Source: Bacillus solitudinis (lineage in GTDB: Bacteria; Bacillota; Bacilli; Bacillales; Bacillaceae_D). From it: a stretch of DNA of 64,000 nt. The position numbers and the translations under genes are program-made. The notes under the pieces were generated by a model, which was not told the origin of the DNA, ran no database searches, and saw only the letters and a list, made by a program, of their open reading frames with translations. The stretch spans positions 1,347,768 to 1,411,767 of the forward strand of contig NZ_KZ454943.1 in NCBI RefSeq assembly GCF_002797395.1, given 5' to 3'. Positions 1 through 9,540 of this stretch are shown here, one piece after another. Positions within the stretch are counted from its first letter, which is position 1; every line of letters starts with the position of its first letter.

Positions 1-909
1 TCCGCTCGGTTTCCACATACTAATTTCAGCATTTACATTATTCACATAGCCATCCTCAAGGAGAGTAAAATAATTCATCGCAGTATCGTCACTTGAGATG
101 AATATTTGATGCTCCTCATCTAAAGCGTAAATTTCTACTGAACTTTGATTAGTTAAATTAATGAACATCTCTTTTATATGTGCTTTTTGAACGACAGAGC
201 CTAATTGTAAACCTTGAATTTCAAATTGGTCCATACTATCAATTCTTTCTTCTAAACGTTCCCTCACTGTCTCAATTTCTTCTGTGAATTTTATTAGAAC
301 TTTTTCCTTCTCATACCACCCGTTTAAAACCGTCAAAACCAACATAGGCACGACTGCCACAGCGACAATTAAATGAGTAATTAAACGTCCAAAGAAAATC
401 GGTTCTTTATTTGGAATAATCTGTCCGACAATTGGTATTCGCGGTAAGTAATCCGCTAATATATCTGCTAACAATGCACAAGTTAGTATAGCCACACATA
501 CCTGAAAAAAGATTAAGTCTGAGAAGACTGCCTCCATAGAAGATTGGTTAAACCAAACCACTAAATGATGAAGCGGCCAATAAACCACTATTAATACAAC
601 AGCCCAAAAAAAGAGATTTCTCCCTTTCCAACAATATAATCCTCCGATAAAAAGAACAACTATTAAGTTAAGCCAAACATAAATTGCTTCCCCCAGGACA
701 AAAAAGCTGAGCAGATTTATAAGAACGGTTGCTACCATTGCTTGCTTAAAACCAAAAAGACGGATGATGGCCAAGTAAAACACTGCCGTGAAAACTATTG
801 TATTATCAAATAATGTAGGTAATTTATAATACTGAGCGGCCACCCCACAAATAATTAAGACGAACCACAAAACCTTATTCCCTATAAATATTGATTGTTT
901 ATGGTTCAT
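1..909 (-). CDS. Multi-pass membrane sensor protein, C-terminal part outside window
   Basis: The frame is open from an ATG at 909 (ribosome binding site GGAGG 7 bases upstream) for 303 codons to the window edge, so the C-terminal output domain is missing. The visible part has about seven hydrophobic segments in the first 200 residues. The last of these (ending in VLTVLNGWY) leads into a charged helix (EKEKVLIKFTEEIETVRER) and a mixed alpha/beta stretch that looks like an extracytoplasmic sensor domain. This layout fits a sensor kinase or a GGDEF/EAL protein, but nothing visible decides between them. A cyclic-di-GMP-I riboswitch lies in its leader, so a role linked to c-di-GMP, motility or biofilm is inferred. 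Confidence 0.75.
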   Translation of the reverse strand, partial: MNHKQSIFIGNKVLWFVLIICGVAAQYYKLPTLFDNTIVFTAVFYLAIIRLFGFKQAMVATVLINLLSFFVLGEAIYVWLNLIVVLFIGGLYCWKGRNLFFWAVVLIVVYWPLHHLVVWFNQSSMEAVFSDLIFFQVCVAILTCALLADILADYLPRIPIVGQIIPNKEPIFFGRLITHLIVAVAVVPMLVLTVLNGWYEKEKVLIKFTEEIETVRERLEERIDSMDQFEIQGLQLGSVVQKAHIKEMFINLTNQSSVEIYALDEEHQIFISSDDTAMNYFTLLEDGYVNNVNAEISMWKPSG

Positions 910-965
910 CTCTATCCTCCTTAACAAAACAAACTATTATACCGCAACTTTATACCTATTGTAAT

Positions 966-1018
966 TCAAAATAAAAAGCCATTCCAGAGAATAGCAAATA
1001 AAACACCTTATCTCTTGG
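966..1018 (-). terminator. Candidate riboswitch expression-platform terminator
   Basis: Read on the minus strand, CCAAGAGATA (1018-1009) can pair with TATTCTCTGG (993-984) with one bulged A. A few bases later comes a T-rich run (GGCTTTTTATTTT). The 5' arm abuts the last aptamer helix (GTTACC), so ligand-stabilised folding could compete with this stem. The hairpin is imperfect, and whether it switches on or off cannot be told from sequence. Confidence 0.4.
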
Positions 1019-1100
1019 TAACTGGCTGACCTATCACAGTGTGACTTAGCCCCTAAAGCTTTGCGTCCTAAGGTTTCCCTAAGTTTGCCTTTTTCAGTTA
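1010..1100 (-). promoter_or_regulatory. Cyclic-di-GMP-I (GEMM-I) riboswitch aptamer
   Basis: On the minus strand the conserved GEMM-I blocks appear in order: GGCAAAC (1083-1089), a short stem capped by a GAAA tetraloop, GGACGCAAAGC, GGGGCTAAG as the tetraloop-receptor side, a TCACA..TGTGA hairpin, AGGTCAGCCAG and GTTACC (from about 1022). This is the known arrangement of the class I c-di-GMP aptamer, with the tetraloop docking on the CTAAG receptor. It lies about 100 bases upstream of the membrane sensor gene that starts at 909, which it should control. Confidence 0.88.
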
Positions 1101-1248
1101 AATTAACTATAGCATGTTCCACCATTTGAGGAAATAAAAAAGCGAAACTAGTGCTAGAAAATAGTGTATAAATCCCAACATTCACACGAAAAACTCTAAA
1201 AACCACAGGCATTGCCCTGCAGTTTAGAGAGTTGTTCATTTCATTAAT

Positions 1249-2538
<1,290 letters not shown>

Positions 2539-2627
2539 TCAATATGTAGTTAATTCTTATCATGCTTCCAAAAAGCTAAAAGATACCAATTTATCCTCCT
2601 CCCTTAAACAGTAGCCGGTAATAGGCA

Positions 2628-2668
2628 TAAAAAAAAAGGACAAAGTCAAAGACCTGTCCTTCTTTTTC
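2628..2668 (-). terminator. Rho-independent terminator of the DUF2512 gene
   Basis: AAGGACA (2636-2642) pairs with TGTCCTT (2655-2661). On the minus strand the stem is followed by a run of T (complement of the A-run at 2628-2636). It lies just past the stop of the minus-strand DUF2512 gene. Confidence 0.8.
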
Positions 2669-2676
2669 CTTCCTTT

Positions 2677-3042
2677 TTATGCTTGGGGAGTTGGCTGTTC
2701 CTGACGACGAAGTGTAGCAACAAATTTATGGAAGAACCATTCTCCCACTCCAATTACTAGTGCTGAAAGAAATGCAACGGAAAACGGAACACCATACCCA
2801 TAAAGCAGTGGACCGATTAGCCAAATAGCAATCGTTGTTAATCCTAAGTCAGCAATTGTAGCTACAATGTTGTTTGACACTCTTAGTATCCCAATATCTC
2901 CTATAACATAGCTCAACCCAACAATCAAAAGTGATAACCCGACGGTAGTACCTGCTGGATAGTTGTACATACCTGACATAATAATTAACAGAACAGCTGC
3001 CACCATCAATGTTTTCACAATAAGAGCTGATACGTGTCGCAT
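2677..3042 (-). CDS. DUF2512 family membrane protein (YndM-like)
   Basis: This 121-residue protein has four predicted membrane helices (about residues 8-25, 30-50, 58-80 and 85-105), a short basic N-terminus and a basic C-terminal tail (KFVATLRRQEQ). Length, helix count and the SYVIGDIGILR segment match the DUF2512/YndM family of Bacillaceae, whose function is not known. A ribosome binding site (AAAGGAGG) precedes the ATG, and a terminator follows the stop, so it is probably monocistronic. Confidence 0.85.
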   Translation of the reverse strand: MRHVSALIVKTLMVAAVLLIIMSGMYNYPAGTTVGLSLLIVGLSYVIGDIGILRVSNNIVATIADLGLTTIAIWLIGPLLYGYGVPFSVAFLSALVIGVGEWFFHKFVATLRRQEQPTPQA

Positions 3043-3220
3043 AGCTAAAACCTCCTTTAATAAGTTCTGTTTATATTATTAACAAAGCCTTCTCAAACTA
3101 AATTAGTTCTTTTCTGGGTTAATTGTTTATATTTCGTTTGTTTAGTGTATGCATATACTTCCCTTTTTTGAGCACAATAGTTTTGGGTTATACCCCAATA
3201 ACTTTTGTGGAGGAACTAAA

Positions 3221-3829
3221 ATGAATTTAGCAGCTCACGAACTTTTAGAAACATCTGAAGCGTTAAGAACAAAGGCAGCCGAGATTGAACAGCATGGTAT
3301 GTTTGCAAACCAGTGTCAAGATCAACGTTTAAGAGAAGTTTTATCAAAGCATCAACAACAAATGATTCAAACTTATCAACAAGGTGTTAATCTTGCGCAA
3401 GGAAAAGGGGTTCATTTAACTCACCAAAGCCCTTATTTCTATTCACAAAACAACACGATTGGTATGCATCATCAAGTAACAATGTCTGCACCGATGGCTA
3501 ATACACAAACTCTTTCGGATCAGACTATGGCAACACTGGCTCTTAATGTTCATAAATCCGGGGCAATCATGGGAATGCAGTGGGCAAATGAGTGTGTAGA
3601 TACTCAACTTCGTACGTATCATGTAAATTGTGCAAACCTATGCCAAGAGATGGCATATGAAATTTGGACGTGGATGAATCATAACGGATACTACCAACCA
3701 CCTGCTTTTAGTACGTCACAAACGACTCAAATGACAAATATGTTTCAACCAATGGAAACATCGAATCGGATGACCTCAATGAATTTAATGAACAATGCAA
3801 ACTCAACCATTCAAAACCAAATGCAATAA
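3221..3829 (+). CDS. Spore coat protein, CotF family
   Basis: The 202-residue product carries the coat F domain: an N-terminal helical part (AAHELLETSEALRTKAAEIEQHGMFANQCQDQRLREVLSKHQQQM) and a second helical part rich in Gln, Met and Asn (SGAIMGMQWANECVDTQLR, CQEMAYEIWTWMNHNGYYQPP), followed by a low-complexity Met/Asn/Gln/Thr tail. Proteins of this family are incorporated in the spore coat, so it should be expressed late in the mother cell. The frame is open from 3149, but GGAGG sits 9 bases before the ATG at 3221 and the family homology starts there. Confidence 0.88.
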   Translation: MNLAAHELLETSEALRTKAAEIEQHGMFANQCQDQRLREVLSKHQQQMIQTYQQGVNLAQGKGVHLTHQSPYFYSQNNTIGMHHQVTMSAPMANTQTLSDQTMATLALNVHKSGAIMGMQWANECVDTQLRTYHVNCANLCQEMAYEIWTWMNHNGYYQPPAFSTSQTTQMTNMFQPMETSNRMTSMNLMNNANSTIQNQMQ

Positions 3830-3918
3830 TAATCTCTCTTTTTTAGTGGGCTACGCATTATGGTTGGCTTTGTCGTCCTTTTTTTGGGACACTATGCATT
3901 TTAAGTTCTACTACAACG

Positions 3919-3957
3919 AACTGAAGAGGTGGGCCCCTATCCCCTTTTCAGTTTTTT
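3919..3957 (+). terminator. Candidate terminator downstream of the CotF-type gene
   Basis: AACTGAAGAGG pairs imperfectly with CCCCTTTTCAGTT and is followed by a T run (about 3951-3957). It lies 90 bases past the coat gene on the same strand. Confidence 0.6.
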
Positions 3958-4020
3958 AAGTATAAATAAAAAAACATAACAAATAATATACATATCGAGT
4001 TTATAGCATAGGTGATGATA

Positions 4021-4710
4021 ATGACTATTTTTGAAATGTTTATTCGTACCACTGTCAGTTTTATCATTCTTTATATTTTATGCCGATTTCTTAACAAAAA
4101 GCTAATCGCCCAGATGACTTTCTTTGATTTTGTTGCAGGGATTACAATTGGTTCTATTGTAGCGAGTTCGATGCTAACGAAGGGGACCCCTGTTTTAGTC
4201 GGAATGGTTGGCCTTGTGCTTTTTGGTTTCTATTCCTTCCTTTCTAGTATAGGAGCAATTAAAAGTTTATTTGGACGAAAAATTTTAGAAGATGAACCGA
4301 CCTACTTAATTAAAAATGGACAGATTCTAGAAGAAGGGCTCAAAAAGGTTAGACTTACGATGGATGGGCTTTCGACTGGTTTACGAAAAAAGGGGTTCTT
4401 CTATGTTGACCAAGTTGAAACTGCGTTCATGGAAACAGATGGAACCATAACCGCTCTTGCAAAGCCTCCTTATTTAAGTGCTATGCAAAAAGATGTTTTT
4501 AACATTCAAGCAAGTCGTGGCAATGCACAAGCTTTTATTATTGATGGTCAGATTCTATCTGAGAGCTTGAGGATGTTAGGAAAGGATATGGACTGGGTAA
4601 GAACCATACTGCAGACCAATAATATTGCCAATATTAAAGAAGTCTTTTTTGCTCAAATTGACGAGCAAGGAACTATTTATATTGATAAAAGACATGATAT
4701 TGTTACATAA
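4021..4710 (+). CDS. DUF421 membrane protein (YetF family)
   Basis: The product of about 229 residues has three N-terminal membrane helices and a soluble C-terminal alpha/beta region, the architecture of DUF421 (YetF, YkjA, YrbG in Bacillus). Typical segments are ILCRFLNKKLIAQMTFFDFVAGITIGSIVA after the first helix and a cytoplasmic part starting around LIKNGQILEEGLKKVRLT. Two copies of the family's beta-rich repeat follow. The function is unknown; family members are often linked to sporulation or stress regulons. The frame opens with GTG at 4012 and ATG at 4015, but AGGTG spaces best with the ATG at 4021. Confidence 0.85.
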   Translation: MTIFEMFIRTTVSFIILYILCRFLNKKLIAQMTFFDFVAGITIGSIVASSMLTKGTPVLVGMVGLVLFGFYSFLSSIGAIKSLFGRKILEDEPTYLIKNGQILEEGLKKVRLTMDGLSTGLRKKGFFYVDQVETAFMETDGTITALAKPPYLSAMQKDVFNIQASRGNAQAFIIDGQILSESLRMLGKDMDWVRTILQTNNIANIKEVFFAQIDEQGTIYIDKRHDIVT

Positions 4711-4762
4711 GAAAAAGGGGTTGTGTCATAAGGACGGTTTTTGACCTTATAGCACAACCCCT
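4711..4762 (-). terminator. Strong terminator between convergent transcripts
   Basis: AGGGGTTGTG (4716 on) pairs with CACAACCCCT (to 4762), and ATAAGG pairs with CCTTAT inside. Reading the minus strand, the stem is followed by TTTTTCTT, so it ends the sugar operon that finishes at 4816. It may also stop the DUF421 transcript from the other side. Confidence 0.82.
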
Positions 4763-4815
4763 AAATCACTAACAGGAATAACCCTCCGGAAAACATTCCA
4801 ACGAATCATAAGACT

Positions 4816-5673
4816 CTATCCCTGATTAAGCATCGTTTTAAACCAGTTAATATTATGTTTCAAAGTTTCCTTTGTAGACTTCTGCATACTGAAATCTTCC
4901 ATTCCAATATAGCCATCATAACCAACTGCTTTTAAATCTGTGAGTACTTGTTTCCAATCAACGAGGCCCTCTTCAATCAGTTTCCATTCTGCTGTCCATT
5001 CGCTCTTGTCTTCTTTATGACGTTCTTTCTTTTCCCAGCCTGTATTTTTAGCATGGACGTGAGCGAGATAAGGACCCAGTAACTCTAGACCCATTCGATA
5101 GTTTTCATATCCCTCATGAACCATGTTACCCGGGTCGTAGAGAACCCCGATATGTTTTGGATCAAATGTATTGACTAACCGGTAGGCCAAAGACGCGCTT
5201 GGCGTAATTGTCATATGATGTGTTTCAACTAATCCTTTGATGTTGTATTGCTTACACATCTCCTCAACTTCGTGTAAATAACGAACAGCCTTCTCGAATA
5301 AATCATGATAATTCTCACTCCGATTGTACGATGGTACCCCCACCCGGATCATGCTTGCCCCTAAAGTTTCGGCAACATGCAAGACTTTTTCTGTTTCTTC
5401 TATGTCACCGCACGCTAAGTAAGGTGTCACACTTACCGTTTCAATCCCTAGCTTCTTTGTTTTTTCTAACAATCTTGTTAACTTTTCCTTAGAGTAATCA
5501 GGGGCTATTGTACATAAGTTATTTCCCCAAAAACTTGGCTTTTCTTCTTGAAGTTTCTGAGGCTTTTCTTTATACCTCCATTCGACACCATCATATCCGT
5601 ACTCTTTTAAGCTAGTGAGTATTTCATCTGGCGTTAAATCAGGGGCTATTACAGTAAACACTGAGAACTTCAT
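4816..5673 (-). CDS. Sugar phosphate isomerase/epimerase-like TIM-barrel protein
   Basis: The 285-residue protein belongs to the xylose isomerase-like TIM barrel (AP endonuclease 2) family. Visible metal-site strands include GLVETHHMT, IGVLYDPGNMVHEG, AHVHAKNT and YIGMEDFS, which provide the Glu/Asp/His ligands typical of divalent-metal sugar epimerases or isomerases. It has no signal peptide, so it is cytoplasmic. It is the last gene of a minus-strand operon with an AraC regulator and two Gfo/Idh/MocA oxidoreductases, the usual set for oxidation and epimerisation of a sugar, polyol or inositol. The substrate cannot be named. Confidence 0.8.
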   Translation of the reverse strand: MKFSVFTVIAPDLTPDEILTSLKEYGYDGVEWRYKEKPQKLQEEKPSFWGNNLCTIAPDYSKEKLTRLLEKTKKLGIETVSVTPYLACGDIEETEKVLHVAETLGASMIRVGVPSYNRSENYHDLFEKAVRYLHEVEEMCKQYNIKGLVETHHMTITPSASLAYRLVNTFDPKHIGVLYDPGNMVHEGYENYRMGLELLGPYLAHVHAKNTGWEKKERHKEDKSEWTAEWKLIEEGLVDWKQVLTDLKAVGYDGYIGMEDFSMQKSTKETLKHNINWFKTMLNQG

Positions 5674-5690
5674 GATTTCCCCACTTTCTT

Positions 5691-6557
5691 TTATGAGTTT
5701 TGTCGGTTTTTTTCCTGGCTTATCATCCGCTTTTTGTAGTATTCAGGAGTGACTCCTGTTGAATCCTTAAACACTTTACTAAAATGAGATGGATGCTTAA
5801 ATCCAACCATATAGCTTAATTCTGTGACCGTTAACTCATCATTCATTAAAAACTCGATTTTCGCTTGATTGATTCTCCGGTGATACAGATAATTAAATAT
5901 CGTGACCCCTGTAACATCTTTAAATATTTTTGCTAAATAGTACTTACTTAGATGTAAATCCTCCCCTAGTTGTTTTAAATTCACATCCTCTTTAAAATGC
6001 TTCTCTAGATATGTAATAACTTGTTGAACGTTTTTTTCTTTTTCGGACTGCGGATCTTTTGTGTAAGTTAGTGACCTTTGACAAAAAGGGTATAAATACG
6101 CAAGCATATCCAAAAAGGCAAGTTGAAAGCGATACTCAGAAACAACACCCTTTTTATTACTAAATTGATGCATCGAAGAAAAGAGTTTTTCTACTTCTTC
6201 TTTTTCATTATCACGAAAAGGGATACGAAAGGACTGCAACGAGAAAAAAGGATTTAACAAAGATTCCATTCCCATATGACGAAGAATTCCTCGAAAATGA
6301 ACATGATCAAAATGTAATGTTGTACGGATATATTCTTCATGTTCAAATATCTTTGGACAATGAAGCGTTAAGCCATTCATTAGGATTAAATCTCCAGGTG
6401 AAAGAACATGAATTTGGTCACCTATTAAATAGTTACATTTTCCGCCATGGAAATAATAGATTTCATACTCTTCATGAGAATGGAAGTTCATTTCCGTTTT
6501 ATAGCGCTGATAATAGGAAAGATTTATTTGTGCTGAAGTAATTGATGGAATTGACAT
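5691..6557 (-). CDS. AraC-family transcriptional regulator with cupin sensor domain
   Basis: Residues 1-130 form a cupin-like effector domain (FHSHEEYEIYYFHGGKCNYLIG, HVLSPGDLILMNGLTLHCP). Residues about 175-280 carry the two helix-turn-helix motifs of AraC proteins (LKQLGEDLHLSKYYLAKIFK and VTELSYMVGFKHPSHFSKVFK, then GVTPEYYKKR). The start has TGGAGG 7 bases upstream. It lies inside the sugar operon, 17 bases before the isomerase gene and 45 bases after the upstream oxidoreductase gene, so it most likely regulates this operon in response to its sugar. Confidence 0.9.
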   Translation of the reverse strand: MSIPSITSAQINLSYYQRYKTEMNFHSHEEYEIYYFHGGKCNYLIGDQIHVLSPGDLILMNGLTLHCPKIFEHEEYIRTTLHFDHVHFRGILRHMGMESLLNPFFSLQSFRIPFRDNEKEEVEKLFSSMHQFSNKKGVVSEYRFQLAFLDMLAYLYPFCQRSLTYTKDPQSEKEKNVQQVITYLEKHFKEDVNLKQLGEDLHLSKYYLAKIFKDVTGVTIFNYLYHRRINQAKIEFLMNDELTVTELSYMVGFKHPSHFSKVFKDSTGVTPEYYKKRMISQEKNRQNS

Positions 6558-6602
6558 AGTGCCTCCACATTACCTTATTTATCGTATAAAATAATAGATT
6601 AA

Positions 6603-7676
6603 CTATTCGACTTTAATCGCCTGTTCTTGTGCTATTAGACAGAGCTCCGCTGCCTTAAACGCATGTTCTTGTGTCATGGCATGCTCGGTTCGATTCAAAC
6701 AATCAAGAATGAATTCGCCAAAGAAAGGAAAACCTACTTTACCTGTTAACGAATAGTGCTTCTCACCGTGTTCATTCACTAGAAAAAGGTGATTTCCCTT
6801 GTCTTCACGTCCGACATCAATATACTTTCGGATTTCAATATAGCCCTTCGTTCCAAGGATAAACGTCCGCCCATCTCCCCACGTTCGTAAACCATCAGGT
6901 GTATGCCAATCCACTCTAAAATAGTTAGTTGCTCCGTTGTCCCCAATTATTGATGCATCCCCGTAATCTTCAAGCTCCGGATAGTCTTTGTAATGATAAT
7001 TTGCTACTTTACTAGCTTGAACGCTAGCATCTTTACATTGAGCATAAAAGAGAAATTGTTCAATTTGATGGCTTCCAATATCACATAGAATACCGCCATA
7101 ATGCTCCTTCTGAAAGAACCATTCTGGACGACTTTGAGCTGACAACCGATGTGGTCCAAACCCCGTCACTTGAATGACCCGACCAATCGCCTCTTCTTCA
7201 ATAAGTTGTCCCGCAAACACCGCACTCTCAACATGGAGTCGTTCACTGTAGTAGACCATATATTTCAATCCTGTTTCCGCTACTTTTTCCCGTGCCATAT
7301 CTAGTTGTTCCAATGTTGTAAATGGAGCTTTATCCGTAAAATAATCCTTGCCATGGTCCATCGCCCGCAAACCAAGCTCACATCTTTTCGAGGGAATCGC
7401 CGCCCCAGCAATAAGTTTTACATCATTATCGTTCATAATCTCATTTTCAGATGATGCAACCATCACGTTAGGAAACGTGTTTACAAAGGCTTCAACTTTC
7501 ATCGGATCAGAATCATATACCCATTTCAGGTCTGCCCCCGCTTCAATTAAGCCGTTACACATTCCATAAATATGGCCGTGATCAAGAGCAATTGCTGCAA
7601 ACGAAAACTCTCCTTCTCCCACTACTTTATTTACCTTCCCTTTTGGCGCATAGTTCATGCCATCTTGTTGGTTCAT
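6603..7676 (-). CDS. Gfo/Idh/MocA family oxidoreductase
   Basis: This NAD(P)-dependent dehydrogenase-type protein has a Rossmann N-terminal half (FAAIALDHGHIYGMCNGLIEAGADLKWVYD, then DKAPFTTLEQLD, equivalent to the EKP motif) and a C-terminal GFO_IDH_MocA sheet domain (CDIGSHQIEQFLFY holds the conserved Gly and His). The EKP lysine position reads D-K-A-P, a common variant. The start at 7676 is preferred because AAAGGG lies 9 bases upstream; the open frame begins three codons earlier. It sits 17 bases downstream of a second family member, and the two may oxidise consecutive substrates or form a heteromer. Confidence 0.87.
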   Translation of the reverse strand: MNQQDGMNYAPKGKVNKVVGEGEFSFAAIALDHGHIYGMCNGLIEAGADLKWVYDSDPMKVEAFVNTFPNVMVASSENEIMNDNDVKLIAGAAIPSKRCELGLRAMDHGKDYFTDKAPFTTLEQLDMAREKVAETGLKYMVYYSERLHVESAVFAGQLIEEEAIGRVIQVTGFGPHRLSAQSRPEWFFQKEHYGGILCDIGSHQIEQFLFYAQCKDASVQASKVANYHYKDYPELEDYGDASIIGDNGATNYFRVDWHTPDGLRTWGDGRTFILGTKGYIEIRKYIDVGREDKGNHLFLVNEHGEKHYSLTGKVGFPFFGEFILDCLNRTEHAMTQEHAFKAAELCLIAQEQAIKVE

Positions 7677-7693
7677 CTTTATCATCCCTTTCT

Positions 7694-8854
7694 CTAATGG
7701 GTCCCTGTTACGTCCAATTTGATACTTTTATCTTCCTTACTCACTGTTGAGAGATTAATTTTTTCTTGTAATTGTTGATAATAGAGTTCTTCATCAATAG
7801 GAAACTCAATCCAATCCTCAAGCCAGGTTGAGAGCTGCATCGCATTTGAAAGCATCAGACCATTAATTCCCTCATGCCCCGGAGCAATCAGAGGGACACC
7901 TGATAAAATTGCATCCACAAAATTTTGAGTAATCCCAATGTGTCCCGTCTCTTCTCCAACCACGGGAATTTCACACTTCCAGCATTCAGGACTACCAAAA
8001 CCACCTTTATATTCTTTGTTAAACTGAGACTCTGGGATACGTAGCCTCCAGAATGTTAATTTTCCGTCTTCAATAACTACTTTTCCATGGTCGCCCGCAA
8101 TTTCTAAACGGTTTGTACCGGGAGCTTCGCCAGTCGTTGTAATAAATACCCCCGTTGCCCCGTTCTCATATTCAGCAAATGCCGTAACATCATCTTCAAC
8201 TTCAATATCGCGATGTTTTCCGAAATAACAAAATGAACGCATTCTAGTCGGCATCATTCCCGTCATCCATTGCCATAAATCGAGCTGATGTGGGCATTGA
8301 TTAATTAAAACACCACCGCCTTCACCGGCCCAAGTAGCTCGCCAACTCCCAGAATCATAATAGCTTTGAGAGCGGTACCAATTTGTAATAATCCAATTTA
8401 TGCGACGGATTTCCCCTAATTCCCCTGTTTGAATTAAATCACGAAGCTTTTGATAGAGAGGATTGGTCCGTTGATTATACATCATCGAGAAAACGCTTCC
8501 ACTTTTTTTCGCGGCGTCATTCATTTCTCTCACTTGTTTCGTATACACGCCAGCCGGTTTCTCACATAATACGTGGAGACCGCATTCAAATGCTTTTATC
8601 GCAAGACTAGCATGGGCATAGTGCGGAGTTGCAATAAGAACTGCATCAACTAATCCAGACCCAAAAAAGGTATCATAATCATAAAAAACAGCAACATCGT
8701 CGTTAAGGTTTTCTTTAACCCAATTTGCCTTTTCCTCATTTTGATCAATAACTGCAGTTAATCTAGCACCCTTAACCTCATTCTGACTTAAATACTTAGC
8801 ATGTGCAGTTCCCATTGTACCAACACCAATAATACCAATACGTACTTCCTCCAT
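7694..8854 (-). CDS. Gfo/Idh/MocA family oxidoreductase
   Basis: First gene of the minus-strand sugar operon. The Rossmann motif GIIGVGTMGTAHAKYL is at the start, the classic CEKPAG motif (catalytic Lys) at about residue 95, and the GGGVLINQCPHQLDLWQWM segment with the catalytic His at about 175. These are hallmarks of inositol dehydrogenase or glucose-fructose oxidoreductase-like enzymes. The open frame extends to 8893, but the homology starts at MEEVRIG; the ATG at 8854 is preceded by AGAGG at about 12 bases. The substrate is unknown, and inositol-like or deoxy-sugar substrates are both possible. Confidence 0.87.
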   Translation of the reverse strand: MEEVRIGIIGVGTMGTAHAKYLSQNEVKGARLTAVIDQNEEKANWVKENLNDDVAVFYDYDTFFGSGLVDAVLIATPHYAHASLAIKAFECGLHVLCEKPAGVYTKQVREMNDAAKKSGSVFSMMYNQRTNPLYQKLRDLIQTGELGEIRRINWIITNWYRSQSYYDSGSWRATWAGEGGGVLINQCPHQLDLWQWMTGMMPTRMRSFCYFGKHRDIEVEDDVTAFAEYENGATGVFITTTGEAPGTNRLEIAGDHGKVVIEDGKLTFWRLRIPESQFNKEYKGGFGSPECWKCEIPVVGEETGHIGITQNFVDAILSGVPLIAPGHEGINGLMLSNAMQLSTWLEDWIEFPIDEELYYQQLQEKINLSTVSKEDKSIKLDVTGTH

Positions 8855-9112
8855 CACATTCCACATCCTCTCTGACTTAAAATCTTTCTTCATTCATTGT
8901 AATAAAAACTCTATCCCCTTGCTTTCTTCTCGTTAATCAAACGACTATTTCATTTATGTGTGGTTGTTGTCTTTCTCCTAACTGTTCTGATATATCTAAC
9001 AATGTGGGTTCAACAGCATGCCTCATTTTTTAGTCTAGCATCAAACCCTTTAAGAAACTAACAGCAACGATTCCTTCTGACTATAGGAAACGATAATTTC
9101 ACCCGAAAACAA

Positions 9113-9143
9113 AAAGACGTTTCCCACTTTAGGAAACGTCTTT
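9113..9143. terminator. Bidirectional terminator-like hairpin
   Basis: AAAGACGTTTCC pairs perfectly with GGAAACGTCTTT around a 7-base loop, with A-rich and T-rich flanks. It lies just downstream (minus strand) of the amidohydrolase remnant at 9189-9341, so it is probably that lost gene's terminator. Confidence 0.75.
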
Positions 9144-9188
9144 AACAATTCACATTATCCAGTTTATACTTTCCTTCATAATACTCTA

Positions 9189-9341
9189 TTATGTTCGTAC
9201 ACTATGCTTCAAAAATCGCTTTTTAGAGGCATCGATTTTAAAATCTAATCACCCAACTACACCTGCTACAGACTCAATTTGAGAATATATTCTGTCACCT
9301 CTAGCTATATTCCAGTAATGCTGATGAGCATCAATTCTCAT
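9189..9341 (-). pseudogene. Remnant of an amidohydrolase (L-fuconolactonase/2-pyrone dicarboxylate lactonase-like) gene
   Basis: A ribosome binding site (AAGGAGG) precedes an ATG at 9341. The peptide begins MRIDAHQHYWNIARGD, the N-terminus typical of the amidohydrolase_2 family, with the metal-binding DAHQH. It then jumps to an IESVAGVVG segment, which in intact family members lies about 60 residues further in and is followed by W-x-D. Here the Trp codon is TGA and the frame continues LDFK before decaying. So the gene has an internal deletion, a nonsense change and a lost 3' end. Such lactonases act with Gfo/Idh/MocA dehydrogenases in sugar oxidation, which fits the operon just downstream. 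Confidence 0.7.
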
Positions 9342-9468
9342 TTCGTCAAGTCCTCCTTAAAACGATATCTTTGTTTTCATAATACCATTTGAAATATGTT
9401 ATCAAAATTGCTGTTACCGATGAATTTACCATATTTTGATGCAATTCGTTTCTCTTACGACAAATGAA

Positions 9469-9506
9469 AACTACCAGAAAAGTTCCAAACTTCTTTCCTG
9501 GTAGTT
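9469..9506 (-). terminator. Terminator-like hairpin
   Basis: AACTACCAG pairs with CTGGTAGTT, with extra AAAG/CTTT pairing inside the stem. On the minus strand a TTTTCATTT tract follows. It is placed just after the stop of the decayed reading frame at 9541-9753. Confidence 0.7.
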
Positions 9507-9540
9507 ATTACATACTATTTAGCTTTGGAGTGCTTGTTAT

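Noticed and set aside
937-1239. 100-residue minus-strand reading frame
   Set aside because: It overlaps the whole c-di-GMP riboswitch, has no clear ribosome binding site and low-complexity, non-protein-like composition.
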